From an uncultured Aliivibrio sp. (GTDB lineage: Bacteria > Pseudomonadota > Gammaproteobacteria > Enterobacterales > Vibrionaceae), in contig NZ_CAMLHO010000007.1 in assembly GCF_946479765.1 (NCBI RefSeq), forward strand, positions 1-64,000: a stretch of 64,000 bases of DNA, read 5' to 3'. Below the pieces are notes generated by a model, which saw nothing but the letters and a program-made list of their open reading frames with translations, did no database searches and had not been told where the DNA came from. Position numbers and translations under genes: made by a program. Positions within the stretch are counted from its first letter, which is position 1. The number at the start of each line of letters is the position of its first letter. Of this stretch, positions 32,696-42,538 are shown piece by piece.

Positions 32696-32815
32696 AATAA
32701 TTCTCTCGTAATGGTATTTTTTGAGTGCACGAATCCTGCCGACTTTTATTATTTTTTGAAAGTAAGTCAGAATGCTGGATTTGCTGTTTTGTGAGTGTAT
32801 CTAATTAAGGGGGTT

Positions 32816-32841
32816 ACTAGCCTACAATGCAGTAGGCTAGT
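32816..32841. terminator. Perfect hairpin after the Prx-Grx gene
   Basis: The stem ACTAGCCTAC with GTAGGCTAGT (32816-32825 with 32832-32841), loop AATGCA, lies 20 bp past the stop of the peroxiredoxin gene. There is no good T run on either strand, so termination is possible but uncertain. Confidence 0.45.
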
Positions 32842-32860
32842 TATGGTACGTTCTAGTAGA

Positions 32861-33589
32861 TTAAGCTAGGAAAGCTTCTAGTTCTTCGCTACCACCGATG
32901 TGTTTACCACCGATGAATACTTGAGGAACCGTAGAGCGACCAGTAATAGCTCGTAGGCTTACTGTTGTTGCATCTTTACCTAGTACTACTTCTTCGTAGT
33001 TTAGGCCTTTATCAATTAGGTTCTGTTTCGCTTTCATACAGAAAGGACAGCCAGGTTTTGTAAATACAGTAATTGACTCTTGCTCTTTGTGCTCAGGAGC
33101 AAGGTAGTTCAGCATCGTATCAGCATCAGAAACGTTGAACGGGTCACCAGCTACGTCTTCTTCGATGAACATCTTCTCAACAACGCCATTTTTTACTAGC
33201 ATGCTGTAGCGCCATGAACGCTTGCCAAAACCAATATCATTTTTCGCAACTAGCATGCCCATGCCATCAGTGAAGTCACCGTTACCATCTGGAATGAAAG
33301 TAATGTTTTCAGCTTCTTGGTCAGCTTTCCATGCGTTCATTACAAACGTATCGTTTACAGAAACACATAAGATGTCATCTACGCCATTCTCTTTAAATAC
33401 AGAATGCAGCTCGTTGTAGCGAGGTAGATGGCTTGAAGAGCACGTTGGTGTAAATGCACCTGGAAGGCTAAATACGATAACGGTTTTGTCTTTGAATAAC
33501 TCTTCAGTTGTTACGTTAACCCAAGCATCACCTTTACGTGTTGGAAAAGTAACTTGAGGAACTGATTGACCTTCTTTAGATGTAAACAT
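32861..33589 (-). CDS. Peroxiredoxin-glutaredoxin fusion (glutathione-dependent Prx5 hybrid)
   Basis: The protein reduces peroxides, with electrons from glutathione passed through its own glutaredoxin domain. The Prx5-type domain (about residues 1-165) has the peroxidatic cysteine C50 in [14 protein letters not shown]. The glutaredoxin domain (about 172-242) has CPFC at 181-184 and the glutathione-site motif [14 protein letters not shown]. The length of 242 residues matches the hybrid Prx5 of Haemophilus influenzae and vibrios. It diverges from oxyR across an OxyR-type site, so induction by peroxide is expected. Confidence 0.95.
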   Translation of the reverse strand: MFTSKEGQSVPQVTFPTRKGDAWVNVTTEELFKDKTVIVFSLPGAFTPTCSSSHLPRYNELHSVFKENGVDDILCVSVNDTFVMNAWKADQEAENITFIPDGNGDFTDGMGMLVAKNDIGFGKRSWRYSMLVKNGVVEKMFIEEDVAGDPFNVSDADTMLNYLAPEHKEQESITVFTKPGCPFCMKAKQNLIDKGLNYEEVVLGKDATTVSLRAITGRSTVPQVFIGGKHIGGSEELEAFLA

Positions 33590-33676
33590 AATGATGTCCT
33601 TTAAATTTTAAATAATTTTGAATTTCTTATTCGGGGTCTGCCCGGTTGATGTAGCTATTATGCAAAAGCTAGCTTG

Positions 33677-33713
33677 ATAGTTCTAATCGTTTGGTGTTAT
33701 CGTTTCAATCGTT
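33677..33713. promoter_or_regulatory. OxyR-type operator between prx and oxyR
   Basis: ATAG-N7-CGTT, a 7-bp spacer, then ATCG-N7-CGTT has the exact 37-bp layout of the OxyR motif (four half-sites one helical turn apart). The inner T and A of each half are conserved. The outermost half-site ATAG is perfect; the others deviate. Confidence 0.65.
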
Positions 33714-33769
33714 AAAATCTATCAATATTGATTTTTATTAAAAATGCAAAGCTTGCAGGAGTGTAATAC

Positions 33770-34663
33770 ATGAACATCCGTGATTTTGAGTACTTGGTCG
33801 CACTTGCTGAGCATAAACACTTTCGTAAAGCCGCTGAATCCTGTTTTGTCAGTCAGCCGACGCTAAGTGGACAAATTAAAAAATTGGAAGAGGAGGTTGG
33901 ATTAACGCTGCTTGAGAGAACCAGCCGTAAAGTTCTATTTACCGAAGCTGGTTTACAGTTAGTTGATCAAGCAAAACGAATTCTAGCTGAAGTGAAGCTT
34001 TTTTCTGAACTTGCGAATCAGCAGGGTAAAGAAATGTCGGGTCCTTTACATTTGGGATTTATTCCAACTGTTGGCCCTTATGTTTTGCCTTGGATAGTCC
34101 CAACGCTGAAAGAGACGTTTCCTGATTTAAACTTATATCTACATGAAGCTCAAACGCATCAGCTAGTGAAAATGCTAGAAGAAGGCAAAATTGATTGTAT
34201 GATCCTGGCATCAGTGGATGAGACAAGCAGATTCATAGAGATTCCGGTTTATGATGAACCTATGGTACTTGCTGTCCCGACGGATCATAAATGGGCAGAA
34301 GAAGATTCAATTGATATGTCTCGCTTAAATGGCGAGTCAGTGTTGATGTTAGGAGATGGTCATTGCTTGCGAGATCAAGCGTTAGGCTTTTGTTTTGCCG
34401 CAGGAGCAAAAGATGACGATCACTTTAAAGCAACCAGTTTAGAAACATTACGGAATATGGTGGCAGCAGGCAGTGGAATAACATTAATGCCTTATTTATC
34501 AGTGCCAAAAGAAAAAGTACGTGACGGTGTGTGTTATTTACCTGCAAAAGCTCCCGTTCCGCATCGACAAATTGTATTAGCTTATCGTCCGGGTTCTCCA
34601 TTAAGGGCTCGTTATGAAGGATTAGCAAAAGAAATAAAGCAGAAAATGTCGACCGTTATTTAG
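33770..34663 (+). CDS. oxyR: Hydrogen peroxide-sensing LysR-type regulator OxyR
   Basis: OxyR activates peroxide defence genes after forming an internal disulfide. The N-terminal winged helix includes MNIRDFEYLVALAEHKHFRKAA and VSQPTLSGQIKKLEEEVG (residues 1-60). The sensing cysteines C199 and C208 (GHCLRDQALGFC) are in the exact positions of E. coli OxyR. The length is 297 residues. It is divergent from the Prx-Grx gene, a common regulator-target pair. Confidence 0.97.
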   Translation: MNIRDFEYLVALAEHKHFRKAAESCFVSQPTLSGQIKKLEEEVGLTLLERTSRKVLFTEAGLQLVDQAKRILAEVKLFSELANQQGKEMSGPLHLGFIPTVGPYVLPWIVPTLKETFPDLNLYLHEAQTHQLVKMLEEGKIDCMILASVDETSRFIEIPVYDEPMVLAVPTDHKWAEEDSIDMSRLNGESVLMLGDGHCLRDQALGFCFAAGAKDDDHFKATSLETLRNMVAAGSGITLMPYLSVPKEKVRDGVCYLPAKAPVPHRQIVLAYRPGSPLRARYEGLAKEIKQKMSTVI

Positions 34664-34691
34664 ATCGTTTCGTTCTTTCTATTATTGATAT

Positions 34692-34727
34692 AAAAAAGGG
34701 GCGCTATATTTATAGCACCCCTTTTAA
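34692..34727. terminator. Bidirectional terminator between oxyR and mrcA
   Basis: The stem AAAAGGGGCGCTATA (34694-34708) pairs with 34711-34725 with one mismatch on the plus strand that becomes G-U on the minus strand. A and T runs flank both sides. Confidence 0.85.
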
Positions 34728-34737
34728 GTATTATTGA

Positions 34738-37242
34738 TTAGAATAAACTTTCGTCTTCCTCTCCATCTCCATCTCCATCAACATCGCCTGATGAATAGAT
34801 CGTATCTTGGAAATCTTGCTTGACGTATTCTGTTGGTTCAGTACCACCAGCAAAATATTCCCACATACTTGTCTCATCATTTTTATTGGTTAATAAACCG
34901 GTTTCACGATCTATCTTCACTTTGATGATATTGGCTGGTAAACGTTGATCTTTTTCTGGTACCCCTTCAAGAGTTACCTTCATAAAGTTAATCCAAGCAT
35001 AGATTGCGGTTTTCCCTCCCGCTTCGCCACCAAATGGCATCTCTTCTTTGGTCATGTTGTCATTTTTAGTCGTGTAGCCTAAACGGTGTGATGGGTTATC
35101 AAAACCAACCCACGCAGCAGCAACAACATTTGGACCATAACCGTTGTACCATGCATCTACAGAGTCATTTGTTGTCCCTGTTTTTCCGCCGATATCACGA
35201 CGTTTCAGTACTTGTGCACGCCAACCAGTACCATTCCAACCAGTGCCTTTACGCCAGCTACCGCCACCCCAGATATTGCTGTACATCATCTGTTTAGTTA
35301 AGAACGCATTTTGTGCTGAAATGACTTTCTTCGCATAAGGAGATCCTTCATCGTTCTGACGTTCACAGTCACGTTGACAAATAGTTTTTGGTGTTGCTTT
35401 GTAAACTTCATCACCAAATGGGCTATTAATATGGTCAATATAGTAAGGTTCTACGTAGTAACCATTATTGGCAAATACCGCAAAGCCTTGCGCCATTTGA
35501 ACTGGCGTTAAGCTGCCAGCACCTAGTGCAATGGTTTCGGAACGAGGTAAGTCATCTTTATTAAAACCAAAACGAGTTAGGTAATCAATCGTTTCATCTA
35601 GACCTACTTCACGTAATACACGAACGGCCATTACGTTTTTAGATTGAGCTAAACCAATACGTAGACGAGCAGGACCAACATAAGTTGGTGGCGAATTTTT
35701 AGGTCGCCATGCTGTACCTTGACTCTGATCCCAAGTATTGATCGGAGCATCATTTACTAAGCTTGCTAGTGTTTTACCGTGGTAAAGAGCAGCAGAGTAG
35801 ATAAATGGCTTAATACTAGAACCAACTTGACGCACAGACTGAGTAGCACGGTTAAATTTGTTGTGAACAAAGTTGAAACCACCCACTAGAGAGGTGATAG
35901 CCCCATCAGTTGGGTTCATAGCAACAAATGCGGTATTTGCTGCTGGCACTTGGCTTAACTTCCAAACTGTCGTTGTTACATCATCTTTCGTTTCTTCGCT
36001 TAATGGACGAACATAAATTTGTTGACCAACAGCAAGAATATCAGATGCTCGACGGGGAGCAGGACCTTGACGCTTATCTGTTTTAAAGCGACGAGCCCAT
36101 TTCAAACCATCCCAAGGAATAGTAGCCATACCATTATTTTTGATATCAACGGTAACTGTTTTCCCTGAAACTTCAGTGACAACAGCAGGCATTAATTCAC
36201 CATAAGAAGGTTCGTTTCTTAGGTGTTTAGTAATCGCGTTTTCGTCAAGCGGTGTTGCTTTAGGTACCCATACTGTTTTTACTGCACCACGGAAGCCATG
36301 GCGTTCATCATAAGCAAGAAGATTGTCTAATGTTGCTTTATTTGCCGCGGCTTGCATTTTTGAATCTACGGTAGTGTAGATATTCATACCTGAGGTATAA
36401 GCGGCTTCTTCACCGTATTTATTTACCATCCATGCGCGAGCAATTTCGGCAATGTAAGGGGCTTGTAGTTCGATCTCTGCACCGTGGTACTTAGAAATCA
36501 CTTCTTCCGCTCTTGCATCATCAAACTCTTGTTTAGTGATGTAACCTTCATCAAGCATACGAGCCAATACCACGTTTCGACGAGTAGTGGCACGATCAAC
36601 AGAATAAATAGGGTTCATGGTTGATGGTGCTTTTGGTAAACCAGCAATAATGGCGACTTCACCAAGAGTCAGTTGGCTTACTTCTTTACCAAAATAAACA
36701 TGGGCAGCAGCACCTACGCCATAAGAGCGGTAACCTAAATAGATTTTATTTAAGTAAAGCTCAAGGATCTCTTGCTTGGTTAGTAGTTGCTCAATATGGA
36801 CTGCAATGAAGATCTCTTTAATCTTACGCATGATTTTCTTCTCATTGGATAAGAAGAAGTTACGCGCAAGCTGCTGAGTAATGGTACTCGCCCCTTGTTT
36901 TGCTGAGCCTGATGCTAATACAGCAAAGGCTGCGCGAGTGATACCGATTGGGTCAAAGCCATAGTGACTATAAAAACGACTGTCTTCGGTCGCGATGATA
37001 GCTTCAAGCAAGTGAGGTGGCATCTCTTCTAATTTAAGAGGGATACGACGCTTTTCGCCAAATTGTGCGATTAATTTCCCATCGCGGCTGTATACCTGCA
37101 TTGGTGTTTGTAGTTGAACATCTTTTAATGTAGCCACATCTGGTAATTCTGGTTTCACATATTGGTAAAAACCAAAAATTGTTGTGACTCCAAGAATAAT
37201 GCAAACCAATGTAGCTATAAGCAGTGCCTTTATGAACTTCAC
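34738..37242 (-). CDS. mrcA: Penicillin-binding protein 1A (bifunctional transglycosylase/transpeptidase)
   Basis: PBP1A builds and cross-links peptidoglycan during elongation. An N-terminal membrane anchor (about residues 6-28) is followed by the GT51 glycosyltransferase domain (TEDSRFYSHYGFDPIGITRA, STITQQLARNFFLSNEK). An OB-like insert follows. The transpeptidase domain has the active-site SxxK in GSSIKPFIYSAAL, the SxN motif in QSKNVMAVR and KTGTTNDSVDAW. The C-terminal tail is acidic (DGDGEEDESLF). The length of 834 residues is normal. It diverges from pilM, as in most gammaproteobacteria. Confidence 0.97.
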   Translation of the reverse strand: MKFIKALLIATLVCIILGVTTIFGFYQYVKPELPDVATLKDVQLQTPMQVYSRDGKLIAQFGEKRRIPLKLEEMPPHLLEAIIATEDSRFYSHYGFDPIGITRAAFAVLASGSAKQGASTITQQLARNFFLSNEKKIMRKIKEIFIAVHIEQLLTKQEILELYLNKIYLGYRSYGVGAAAHVYFGKEVSQLTLGEVAIIAGLPKAPSTMNPIYSVDRATTRRNVVLARMLDEGYITKQEFDDARAEEVISKYHGAEIELQAPYIAEIARAWMVNKYGEEAAYTSGMNIYTTVDSKMQAAANKATLDNLLAYDERHGFRGAVKTVWVPKATPLDENAITKHLRNEPSYGELMPAVVTEVSGKTVTVDIKNNGMATIPWDGLKWARRFKTDKRQGPAPRRASDILAVGQQIYVRPLSEETKDDVTTTVWKLSQVPAANTAFVAMNPTDGAITSLVGGFNFVHNKFNRATQSVRQVGSSIKPFIYSAALYHGKTLASLVNDAPINTWDQSQGTAWRPKNSPPTYVGPARLRIGLAQSKNVMAVRVLREVGLDETIDYLTRFGFNKDDLPRSETIALGAGSLTPVQMAQGFAVFANNGYYVEPYYIDHINSPFGDEVYKATPKTICQRDCERQNDEGSPYAKKVISAQNAFLTKQMMYSNIWGGGSWRKGTGWNGTGWRAQVLKRRDIGGKTGTTNDSVDAWYNGYGPNVVAAAWVGFDNPSHRLGYTTKNDNMTKEEMPFGGEAGGKTAIYAWINFMKVTLEGVPEKDQRLPANIIKVKIDRETGLLTNKNDETSMWEYFAGGTEPTEYVKQDFQDTIYSSGDVDGDGDGEEDESLF

Positions 37243-37380
37243 CTGATAATTCCCATTTACTTTAATCTGTATTGTCGTTTCTAACCGATAACTGAGTAGT
37301 ATAAATATAACACAATAAAAAATAACGCAAATAAACGCTTAATTTTGAGAAGTTTATTTATTACTTGGAGTTAAATCAGG

Positions 37381-38379
37381 ATGATTTATCCCATCATTAC
37401 CGGTTTGGATATAGGGCATCATAGCATTAAAGCGGTATCTGTGAGGTTAAAAAAAGGTCAATTTGAACTAATAAGCAGTGATGAGGTTTTATTGCCTGAA
37501 TCTGTGTTTTTAGATATGAATACATTACATATGGAAGAGATAATACCTTACCTATCCCGTTTGAAAACACGAATAAAACGAAACCTGAGACAAGTCGCTT
37601 TTTCAATTCCAGACAGCAGTATTATTAGTAAGATAATTAGGCTGGATGGTCAGCTTGATGAAGAAGAAACAGAGTTTGCGATAATACATGCTTTTGAGCA
37701 GCAAACCTCGTTTTTAGCTGACGATCTTAATATTGATTATATTGCGATAGATCAGCGAGGTGTCGATAGTGAAAAAATAACAAATTTCCAAGTTTTTGCA
37801 GTAAAAAAAGAGTTAATACAGGCTCGTCAGAAATGTGTAGCGTCGGTAGGGTTTATTCCCATTTTGGCTGATGCACATTCCCATGCACTATTAACGTTAT
37901 GGCAGCGAAGCGTAACGGTATATCCAGATAAAAAGAACTGGATGCTTATTGATATTGGTCACTTACACACAATTTTCTGTGTTATTTCTCCGAATCAACA
38001 GCTGTATACTAAATCTATTATTTTTGGTGCTTCTCAGCTGATGGGCAATCGTCCCATAGAATATTTAACAGCGGTTGAGGCTCAAGATAGCTCCCAGTTT
38101 ACTGCTCTGCTTTCTGAGCATATTAGTCGTCAAATTACCTTATATTCTTCTATTCATAATCACAAGATTGAAGGGCTTTGGATTACGGGAGGTGGGGCAG
38201 CACTTCCTGGCTTATCTGATGTATTGAGCTATGAATTGTCACTGCCTATTTTAGAGTTAGCTCTTTCTTCGCTGTTTCATTGTACTGATCAGCAAGTAAT
38301 GCGAGTTAATGCACCAGCAAGTCAATATGCATCAGCGATAGGGCTTGCATTAAGAGGGGTTGAGTGGCTTACCAAATAA
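37381..38379 (+). CDS. pilM: Type IV pilus assembly ATPase-like protein PilM
   Basis: PilM is an actin-like cytoplasmic protein that binds the N-terminal tail of PilN and links the pilus motor to the inner-membrane alignment complex. The FtsA/actin-like fold is indicated by ITGLDIGHHSIKAVSVRL at the N terminus and MLIDIGHLHTIFCVI and LWITGGGAALPGLSDVLS further on. The length is 332 residues. It is the first gene of pilMNOPQ; pilN starts inside its end. Confidence 0.93.
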   Translation: MIYPIITGLDIGHHSIKAVSVRLKKGQFELISSDEVLLPESVFLDMNTLHMEEIIPYLSRLKTRIKRNLRQVAFSIPDSSIISKIIRLDGQLDEEETEFAIIHAFEQQTSFLADDLNIDYIAIDQRGVDSEKITNFQVFAVKKELIQARQKCVASVGFIPILADAHSHALLTLWQRSVTVYPDKKNWMLIDIGHLHTIFCVISPNQQLYTKSIIFGASQLMGNRPIEYLTAVEAQDSSQFTALLSEHISRQITLYSSIHNHKIEGLWITGGGAALPGLSDVLSYELSLPILELALSSLFHCTDQQVMRVNAPASQYASAIGLALRGVEWLTK

Positions 38380-38930
38380 ATTTATTGCCTTGGAGAGAAA
38401 AAGAAAGATTGAGGTATAAGCGATCTTTTTTCATTTTATTATGCGTTGGCTTGCTTTTATCCGTGAGTATTCAAGGGAGTATTTTATTTTATTTAAGCCA
38501 ACAAAAAGAATTACAAGAGACTCGTAATCATTCCTTAGAAAATCATATCGAGGGGTTAAATAGTGAATTAAAAGAACTTCACGAGATTGGTAATCAGCAT
38601 GACACAATATTAACTCGTTTAAATGAAGTCGAAGAATTACAGCGTAATAGAAACACAACAACGCAGTTACTTAATTTATTACCAGAGATGATCTCTGGGG
38701 GGATTTATTTAAATAAAGTACGGATGAATAAGAGGCTCGTAGAGATTACAGGGGTTAGCGATAGTAATGTTCGTTTAGCGAGTATGCTCGATAAATTAGA
38801 GCGCTCTTCTTATATTTCGTCTGTTGACATACATTCAATTGTGTCTGAAGTTGATGTTTTTGATCATGGTATGAGTCGCTTTGAGGTGTCATTTATGCTG
38901 CTTTCTTCATACCAAGGAGAGAGAGAATGA
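38364..38930 (+). CDS. pilN: Type IV pilus assembly protein PilN
   Basis: PilN is a bitopic inner-membrane protein that pairs with PilO. The conserved N-terminal cytoplasmic INLLPWREKERL motif (residues 4-15), which binds PilM, is present. One membrane helix (about 21-43), a coiled coil (about 45-95) and a ferredoxin-like periplasmic domain follow. The start is GTG at 38364 after AAGAGGGGTT, overlapping pilM by 16 bp. The length is 188 residues. Confidence 0.94.
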   Translation: MAYQINLLPWREKERLRYKRSFFILLCVGLLLSVSIQGSILFYLSQQKELQETRNHSLENHIEGLNSELKELHEIGNQHDTILTRLNEVEELQRNRNTTTQLLNLLPEMISGGIYLNKVRMNKRLVEITGVSDSNVRLASMLDKLERSSYISSVDIHSIVSEVDVFDHGMSRFEVSFMLLSSYQGERE

Positions 38931-39508
38931 CGGATTGGAGAGAGCTTGAACTGGATGAGATTACGGAGTGGTCACGAGGTTTTCAATTACTGGTGATTTT
39001 GTTTTTATGCTTGTGTGTACAAGGTGTTGGTTATTGGTTTTGGTTACGGCCAATGGTTGAAAAAACAGAACAATTAAAACAAGACGAAATGGTGTTTAAA
39101 AATACGGTGAAATACAGGTATAACCAAGTTGCTGCGCTGCCAATAATGGAAGAACAGCTTAATGAGCTGAATTTTCGTTATGAGTTTTTAGCACAGCAAT
39201 TACCTGCACAAAAAGAACTTGCAAGTATGCTCTCTGGTATTAATCGGGTTGGAATTCAAAATAAGTTAACGTTCACTCGTATTGATTGGGGGGAGAGGCA
39301 ACAGAAGACCTTCCTCTATAAACTGCCTTTAAATATCGAACTAACAGGGCAGTATCATGATATTGGTGCATTTTCCGAGGCCATTGCCGATCTTCCTCGA
39401 ATCGTGAATTTAGAAAATATGGATATTCAGCGTGTCAATAAAGAGAGCAATCTATTGCATTTTCGAGTTATGGCGTATACCTATCAATTTATGGGACAGC
39501 ATGAATAA
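38927..39508 (+). CDS. pilO: Type IV pilus assembly protein PilO
   Basis: PilO is the partner of PilN in the inner-membrane alignment complex. A short cytoplasmic N terminus is followed by one membrane helix (about residues 20-42), a coiled coil (about 45-85) and a periplasmic domain. The length is 193 residues. It overlaps pilN by 4 bp (ATGA) and pilP by 8 bp, so the operon is tightly coupled. Confidence 0.93.
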   Translation: MTDWRELELDEITEWSRGFQLLVILFLCLCVQGVGYWFWLRPMVEKTEQLKQDEMVFKNTVKYRYNQVAALPIMEEQLNELNFRYEFLAQQLPAQKELASMLSGINRVGIQNKLTFTRIDWGERQQKTFLYKLPLNIELTGQYHDIGAFSEAIADLPRIVNLENMDIQRVNKESNLLHFRVMAYTYQFMGQHE

Positions 39509-40019
39509 GCGTTTATTTTTTGCGGTGATTGTCTGGTTTTTTCTTACTGGATGTAAAGCAAATAAAGAATCACTGGAACTGTTTTATGCTGAGGCTAAAA
39601 AACAAGGTCATATTGACGTTGAGCAACTAACAACAGTCAGTACTTTTGATGTCGATGGCTACTCTCAAGTTGCTGGTCGCTCTCCATTTGTCTTACCAAA
39701 GCCAGCTGAATTATCGATGCCGCTTATAAATAAAAAGACATGTTGGCAGCCTAAAGAGCGAAAAAAAAAGGAATTTTTAGAGCAGTATTCGTTAAATAAA
39801 CTGAGCTTTAAAGGCGTTATTGGTTCTGGTTCGGATATTACCGCGTTAGTGCAGATCCCAAAGGGAAATGTTGTAAAGGTAAACAAGGGACAATTCATGG
39901 GGAGTCATCATGGGCGGGTGCTTCAGATTAACTCACAGTATGTGCTCTTAAAGGAAACATTGCCTGATGGCGTGGGGTGTTGGCAAAAAAGACACATCAA
40001 ATTGGTATTGAAAAATTAA
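39501..40019 (+). CDS. pilP: Type IV pilus lipoprotein PilP
   Basis: PilP is an inner-membrane lipoprotein that connects PilNO with the PilQ secretin. ATG at 39501 gives MNKRLFFAVIVWFFLTGCKAN, a clear lipoprotein signal with lipobox LTGC (Cys 18); an upstream in-frame start at 39432 would disrupt this. The C-terminal beta domain holds FKGVIGSGSDITALVQIPKG and GRVLQINSQYVLLKE. The length is 172 residues. Confidence 0.93.
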   Translation: MNKRLFFAVIVWFFLTGCKANKESLELFYAEAKKQGHIDVEQLTTVSTFDVDGYSQVAGRSPFVLPKPAELSMPLINKKTCWQPKERKKKEFLEQYSLNKLSFKGVIGSGSDITALVQIPKGNVVKVNKGQFMGSHHGRVLQINSQYVLLKETLPDGVGCWQKRHIKLVLKN

Positions 40020-40040
40020 CGAAAAGAGTAGGGATAACTC

Positions 40041-41759
40041 ATGTTGCTAGGATGCAAAATAACGATTACCTCATTCGCTATTCAATGGTGGTTGCTTCTT
40101 ATATTCAGTGTTGTCAGTGTGCCGAGCTCTGCGGAAGATGGAGTGATGAATAGATTAATTAATGTGGATTTTCAGCTAAATAAGAACAAAGAAGGGGTAA
40201 TTATCGTTGAACTCGCCTCTACTGCCTCTGCCGTTGATTTAAGAACAGAGAATACTCAATTGATGATTGAACTGCATGATACGCAAGTCAGTGATGATAA
40301 GTTAATCATCTTAGATGTCGAAGACTTTGCAACGTCAGTTTCTCATATTGAGACGTTTAGGGAGCCGAATAGCACATTATTGGTTGTGGATATTAAAGGT
40401 GGTTATCAATACGACTATTTTTTAAAAGATAATTTATTACAAGTGGTGATATCGAAGCAATCGAAGCAGGCGAACAAAATACAGAGTAGCGGACAAGAAG
40501 AGAGTAAACCTATCTCAATTAACTTCCAAGACATCCCCGTGAGACATGTATTGCAATTGATCGCTGATTATAACGATTTTAACTTAGTGGTTGCTGACTC
40601 AGTAAAAGGCAATGTAACGTTACGCTTAGATGGTGTGCCGTGGCGACAAGTACTGGATATTATTTTACAGGCAAAAAACTTAGATAAACGAGTTCAAGGA
40701 AACGTGGTATTAATTGCCCCAACATCAGAGTTTGATGCGCAAGAAAAAAAGGTATTAGAACAAGCTCAAATGGCCTCTGAGTTAGCAGCACTTACCTCTG
40801 AAATACTCTCTATTAGTTACGCTAAAGCGTCAGATATTGCGGAGCTTTTGGTTGGTGAAGGCGAAATAACGATGCTTTCTAATCGTGGAAGTATTACGGT
40901 TGACGAGAGAACAAATTCTTTATTGCTACGAGATGTGCCTGAAAATATTGCGGTTATTAAAGAGATAATTGAAACACTCGATGTGCCAATTAAGCAAGTT
41001 CAAATTGAAGCAAGAATAGTAACGATTAACGAGGGTAATTTGGCGGAGCTTGGTGTTCGCTGGGGAATAAGTAATACCAATGGTAGCACGACTGTCGGAG
41101 GAACAATTGAAAGTAATCTAGCCAGTGTAGGGCTTTATGATGGCGGTAATGGTAGTCTTCCTGTTGATGACTTTTTAAATGTCAATTTGGGCTTGGTTAA
41201 CCCAGCAGCTTCTAGTATCGCCTTTCAGGTAGCAAAGCTTGGGTCTAATTTTTTATTGGACCTTGAGTTGTCTGCATTGCAGGCTGAATCTAAAGCAGAA
41301 ATCATTTCAAGTCCGAGATTAATTACGACTAATAAGAAACCTGCTTACATTGAACAAGGGACTGAAATTCCTTATTTGGAAGCGTCATCCAGTGGGGCTA
41401 CGTCGGTATCTTTTAAAAAAGCAGTATTAAGTTTGATGGTGACACCACAAATAACGCCGGATAATCGCTTAGTTCTTGATTTAACTGTTACACAAGATAG
41501 ACCGGGTCAAATAGTGAAAACAGGAACAGGTGAAGCCGTTGCAATTGATACTCAGCGAATTGGCACACAAGTACTGGTCAATAATGGAGAAACCGTTGTT
41601 TTGGGAGGAATTTATCAGCGGTCATTATCAAATACTGTGGAGAAAGTCCCATTACTTGGTGATTTACCTCTGCTTGGGGCTCTGTTTCGTCGTAGCTCAG
41701 AAAATATAGGTAAAAAAGAATTATTGATCTTTGTTACACCAAAAGTTGTTATACAGTAA
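40041..41759 (+). CDS. pilQ: Type IV pilus secretin PilQ
   Basis: PilQ forms the outer-membrane pore for the pilus, which in vibrios also serves DNA uptake. An N-terminal signal segment (to about residue 32, PSSAED) is followed by one AMIN-like domain and an N0/STN domain (ISINFQDIPVRHVLQLIADYNDFNLVV). A secretin N1-type domain and the secretin core follow (VQIEARIVTINEGNLAELGVRWG, and TQVLVNNGETVVLGGIY). The length is 572 residues. It is the last gene of pilMNOPQ, and aroK follows after 221 bp. Confidence 0.95.
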   Translation: MLLGCKITITSFAIQWWLLLIFSVVSVPSSAEDGVMNRLINVDFQLNKNKEGVIIVELASTASAVDLRTENTQLMIELHDTQVSDDKLIILDVEDFATSVSHIETFREPNSTLLVVDIKGGYQYDYFLKDNLLQVVISKQSKQANKIQSSGQEESKPISINFQDIPVRHVLQLIADYNDFNLVVADSVKGNVTLRLDGVPWRQVLDIILQAKNLDKRVQGNVVLIAPTSEFDAQEKKVLEQAQMASELAALTSEILSISYAKASDIAELLVGEGEITMLSNRGSITVDERTNSLLLRDVPENIAVIKEIIETLDVPIKQVQIEARIVTINEGNLAELGVRWGISNTNGSTTVGGTIESNLASVGLYDGGNGSLPVDDFLNVNLGLVNPAASSIAFQVAKLGSNFLLDLELSALQAESKAEIISSPRLITTNKKPAYIEQGTEIPYLEASSSGATSVSFKKAVLSLMVTPQITPDNRLVLDLTVTQDRPGQIVKTGTGEAVAIDTQRIGTQVLVNNGETVVLGGIYQRSLSNTVEKVPLLGDLPLLGALFRRSSENIGKKELLIFVTPKVVIQ

Positions 41760-41980
41760 TAACATAGCGTAACTTAAAGCATCAGATTGTTATGAAAATA
41801 GAGCATAAAATAAATTATTATGCTGAACTTTTCATCTAGCTATTGCAATCACTAGCTATAAGCTGAGATAATTTTCGGTCTGATCACGAAATATCTGTGA
41901 GGAATATGGTGCCACAGACAAGCGTCTATAGAGACAACTGTTGGCAATGTCGTTAATGAACTTTGCATAATTTCTAAAAA

Positions 41981-42499
41981 ATGGCTGAAAAACGAAATAT
42001 TTTCCTTGTTGGCCCAATGGGCGCCGGCAAAAGTACAATTGGTAGACACTTAGCACAGCAACTTCATATGGAGTTTCTTGATTCTGATACGGTAATTGAA
42101 GAACGTACAGGCGCAGATATTGCCTGGGTATTCGACGTTGAAGGTGAAGAAGGATTCCGTGTACGTGAAGAAGGTGTAATTAACGATTTAACTCAAGAGC
42201 AAGGCATTGTACTTGCGACGGGTGGTGGCTCTGTAATTAGTAAAGAGAGTCGCAATCGTTTATCTGCTCGTGGTGTTGTTGTATATCTTGAAACTACAAT
42301 TGAGAAGCAATTAGCTCGCACACAACGCGATAAAAAACGTCCGTTGCTTCAAACTGATGAGCCTCGAGAAGTGCTAGAAGCACTAGCGAAAGAGCGTAAT
42401 GCACTTTATGAAGAAGTGTCTGATTATGTTGTTCGTACCGATGATCAAAGTGCAAAAGTAGTGGCAAATCAAATCATCCAAATGCTTGAAGAGCGTTAA
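41981..42499 (+). CDS. aroK: Shikimate kinase I
   Basis: AroK phosphorylates shikimate at the 3-OH, the fifth step to chorismate. [26 protein letters not shown] holds the P-loop (residues 11-18). The shikimate-site motifs [13 protein letters not shown] and LATGGGSVI and the lid [11 protein letters not shown] follow. The length of 172 residues matches E. coli AroK. It is followed 39 bp later by aroB. Confidence 0.97.
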   Translation: MAEKRNIFLVGPMGAGKSTIGRHLAQQLHMEFLDSDTVIEERTGADIAWVFDVEGEEGFRVREEGVINDLTQEQGIVLATGGGSVISKESRNRLSARGVVVYLETTIEKQLARTQRDKKRPLLQTDEPREVLEALAKERNALYEEVSDYVVRTDDQSAKVVANQIIQMLEER

Positions 42500-42538
42500 T
42501 TCAAGACATTTAAATAAGACAGAAAGTGGGAACGAATC

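Noticed and set aside
39432-39500. Upstream start for PilP
   Set aside because: It would remove the lipoprotein signal from the N terminus; ATG 39501 gives a proper lipobox.
37381-41759. Decay of the pilMNOPQ operon, suspected because hflX is broken
   Set aside because: All five frames are open at full length, with overlaps and family motifs intact.
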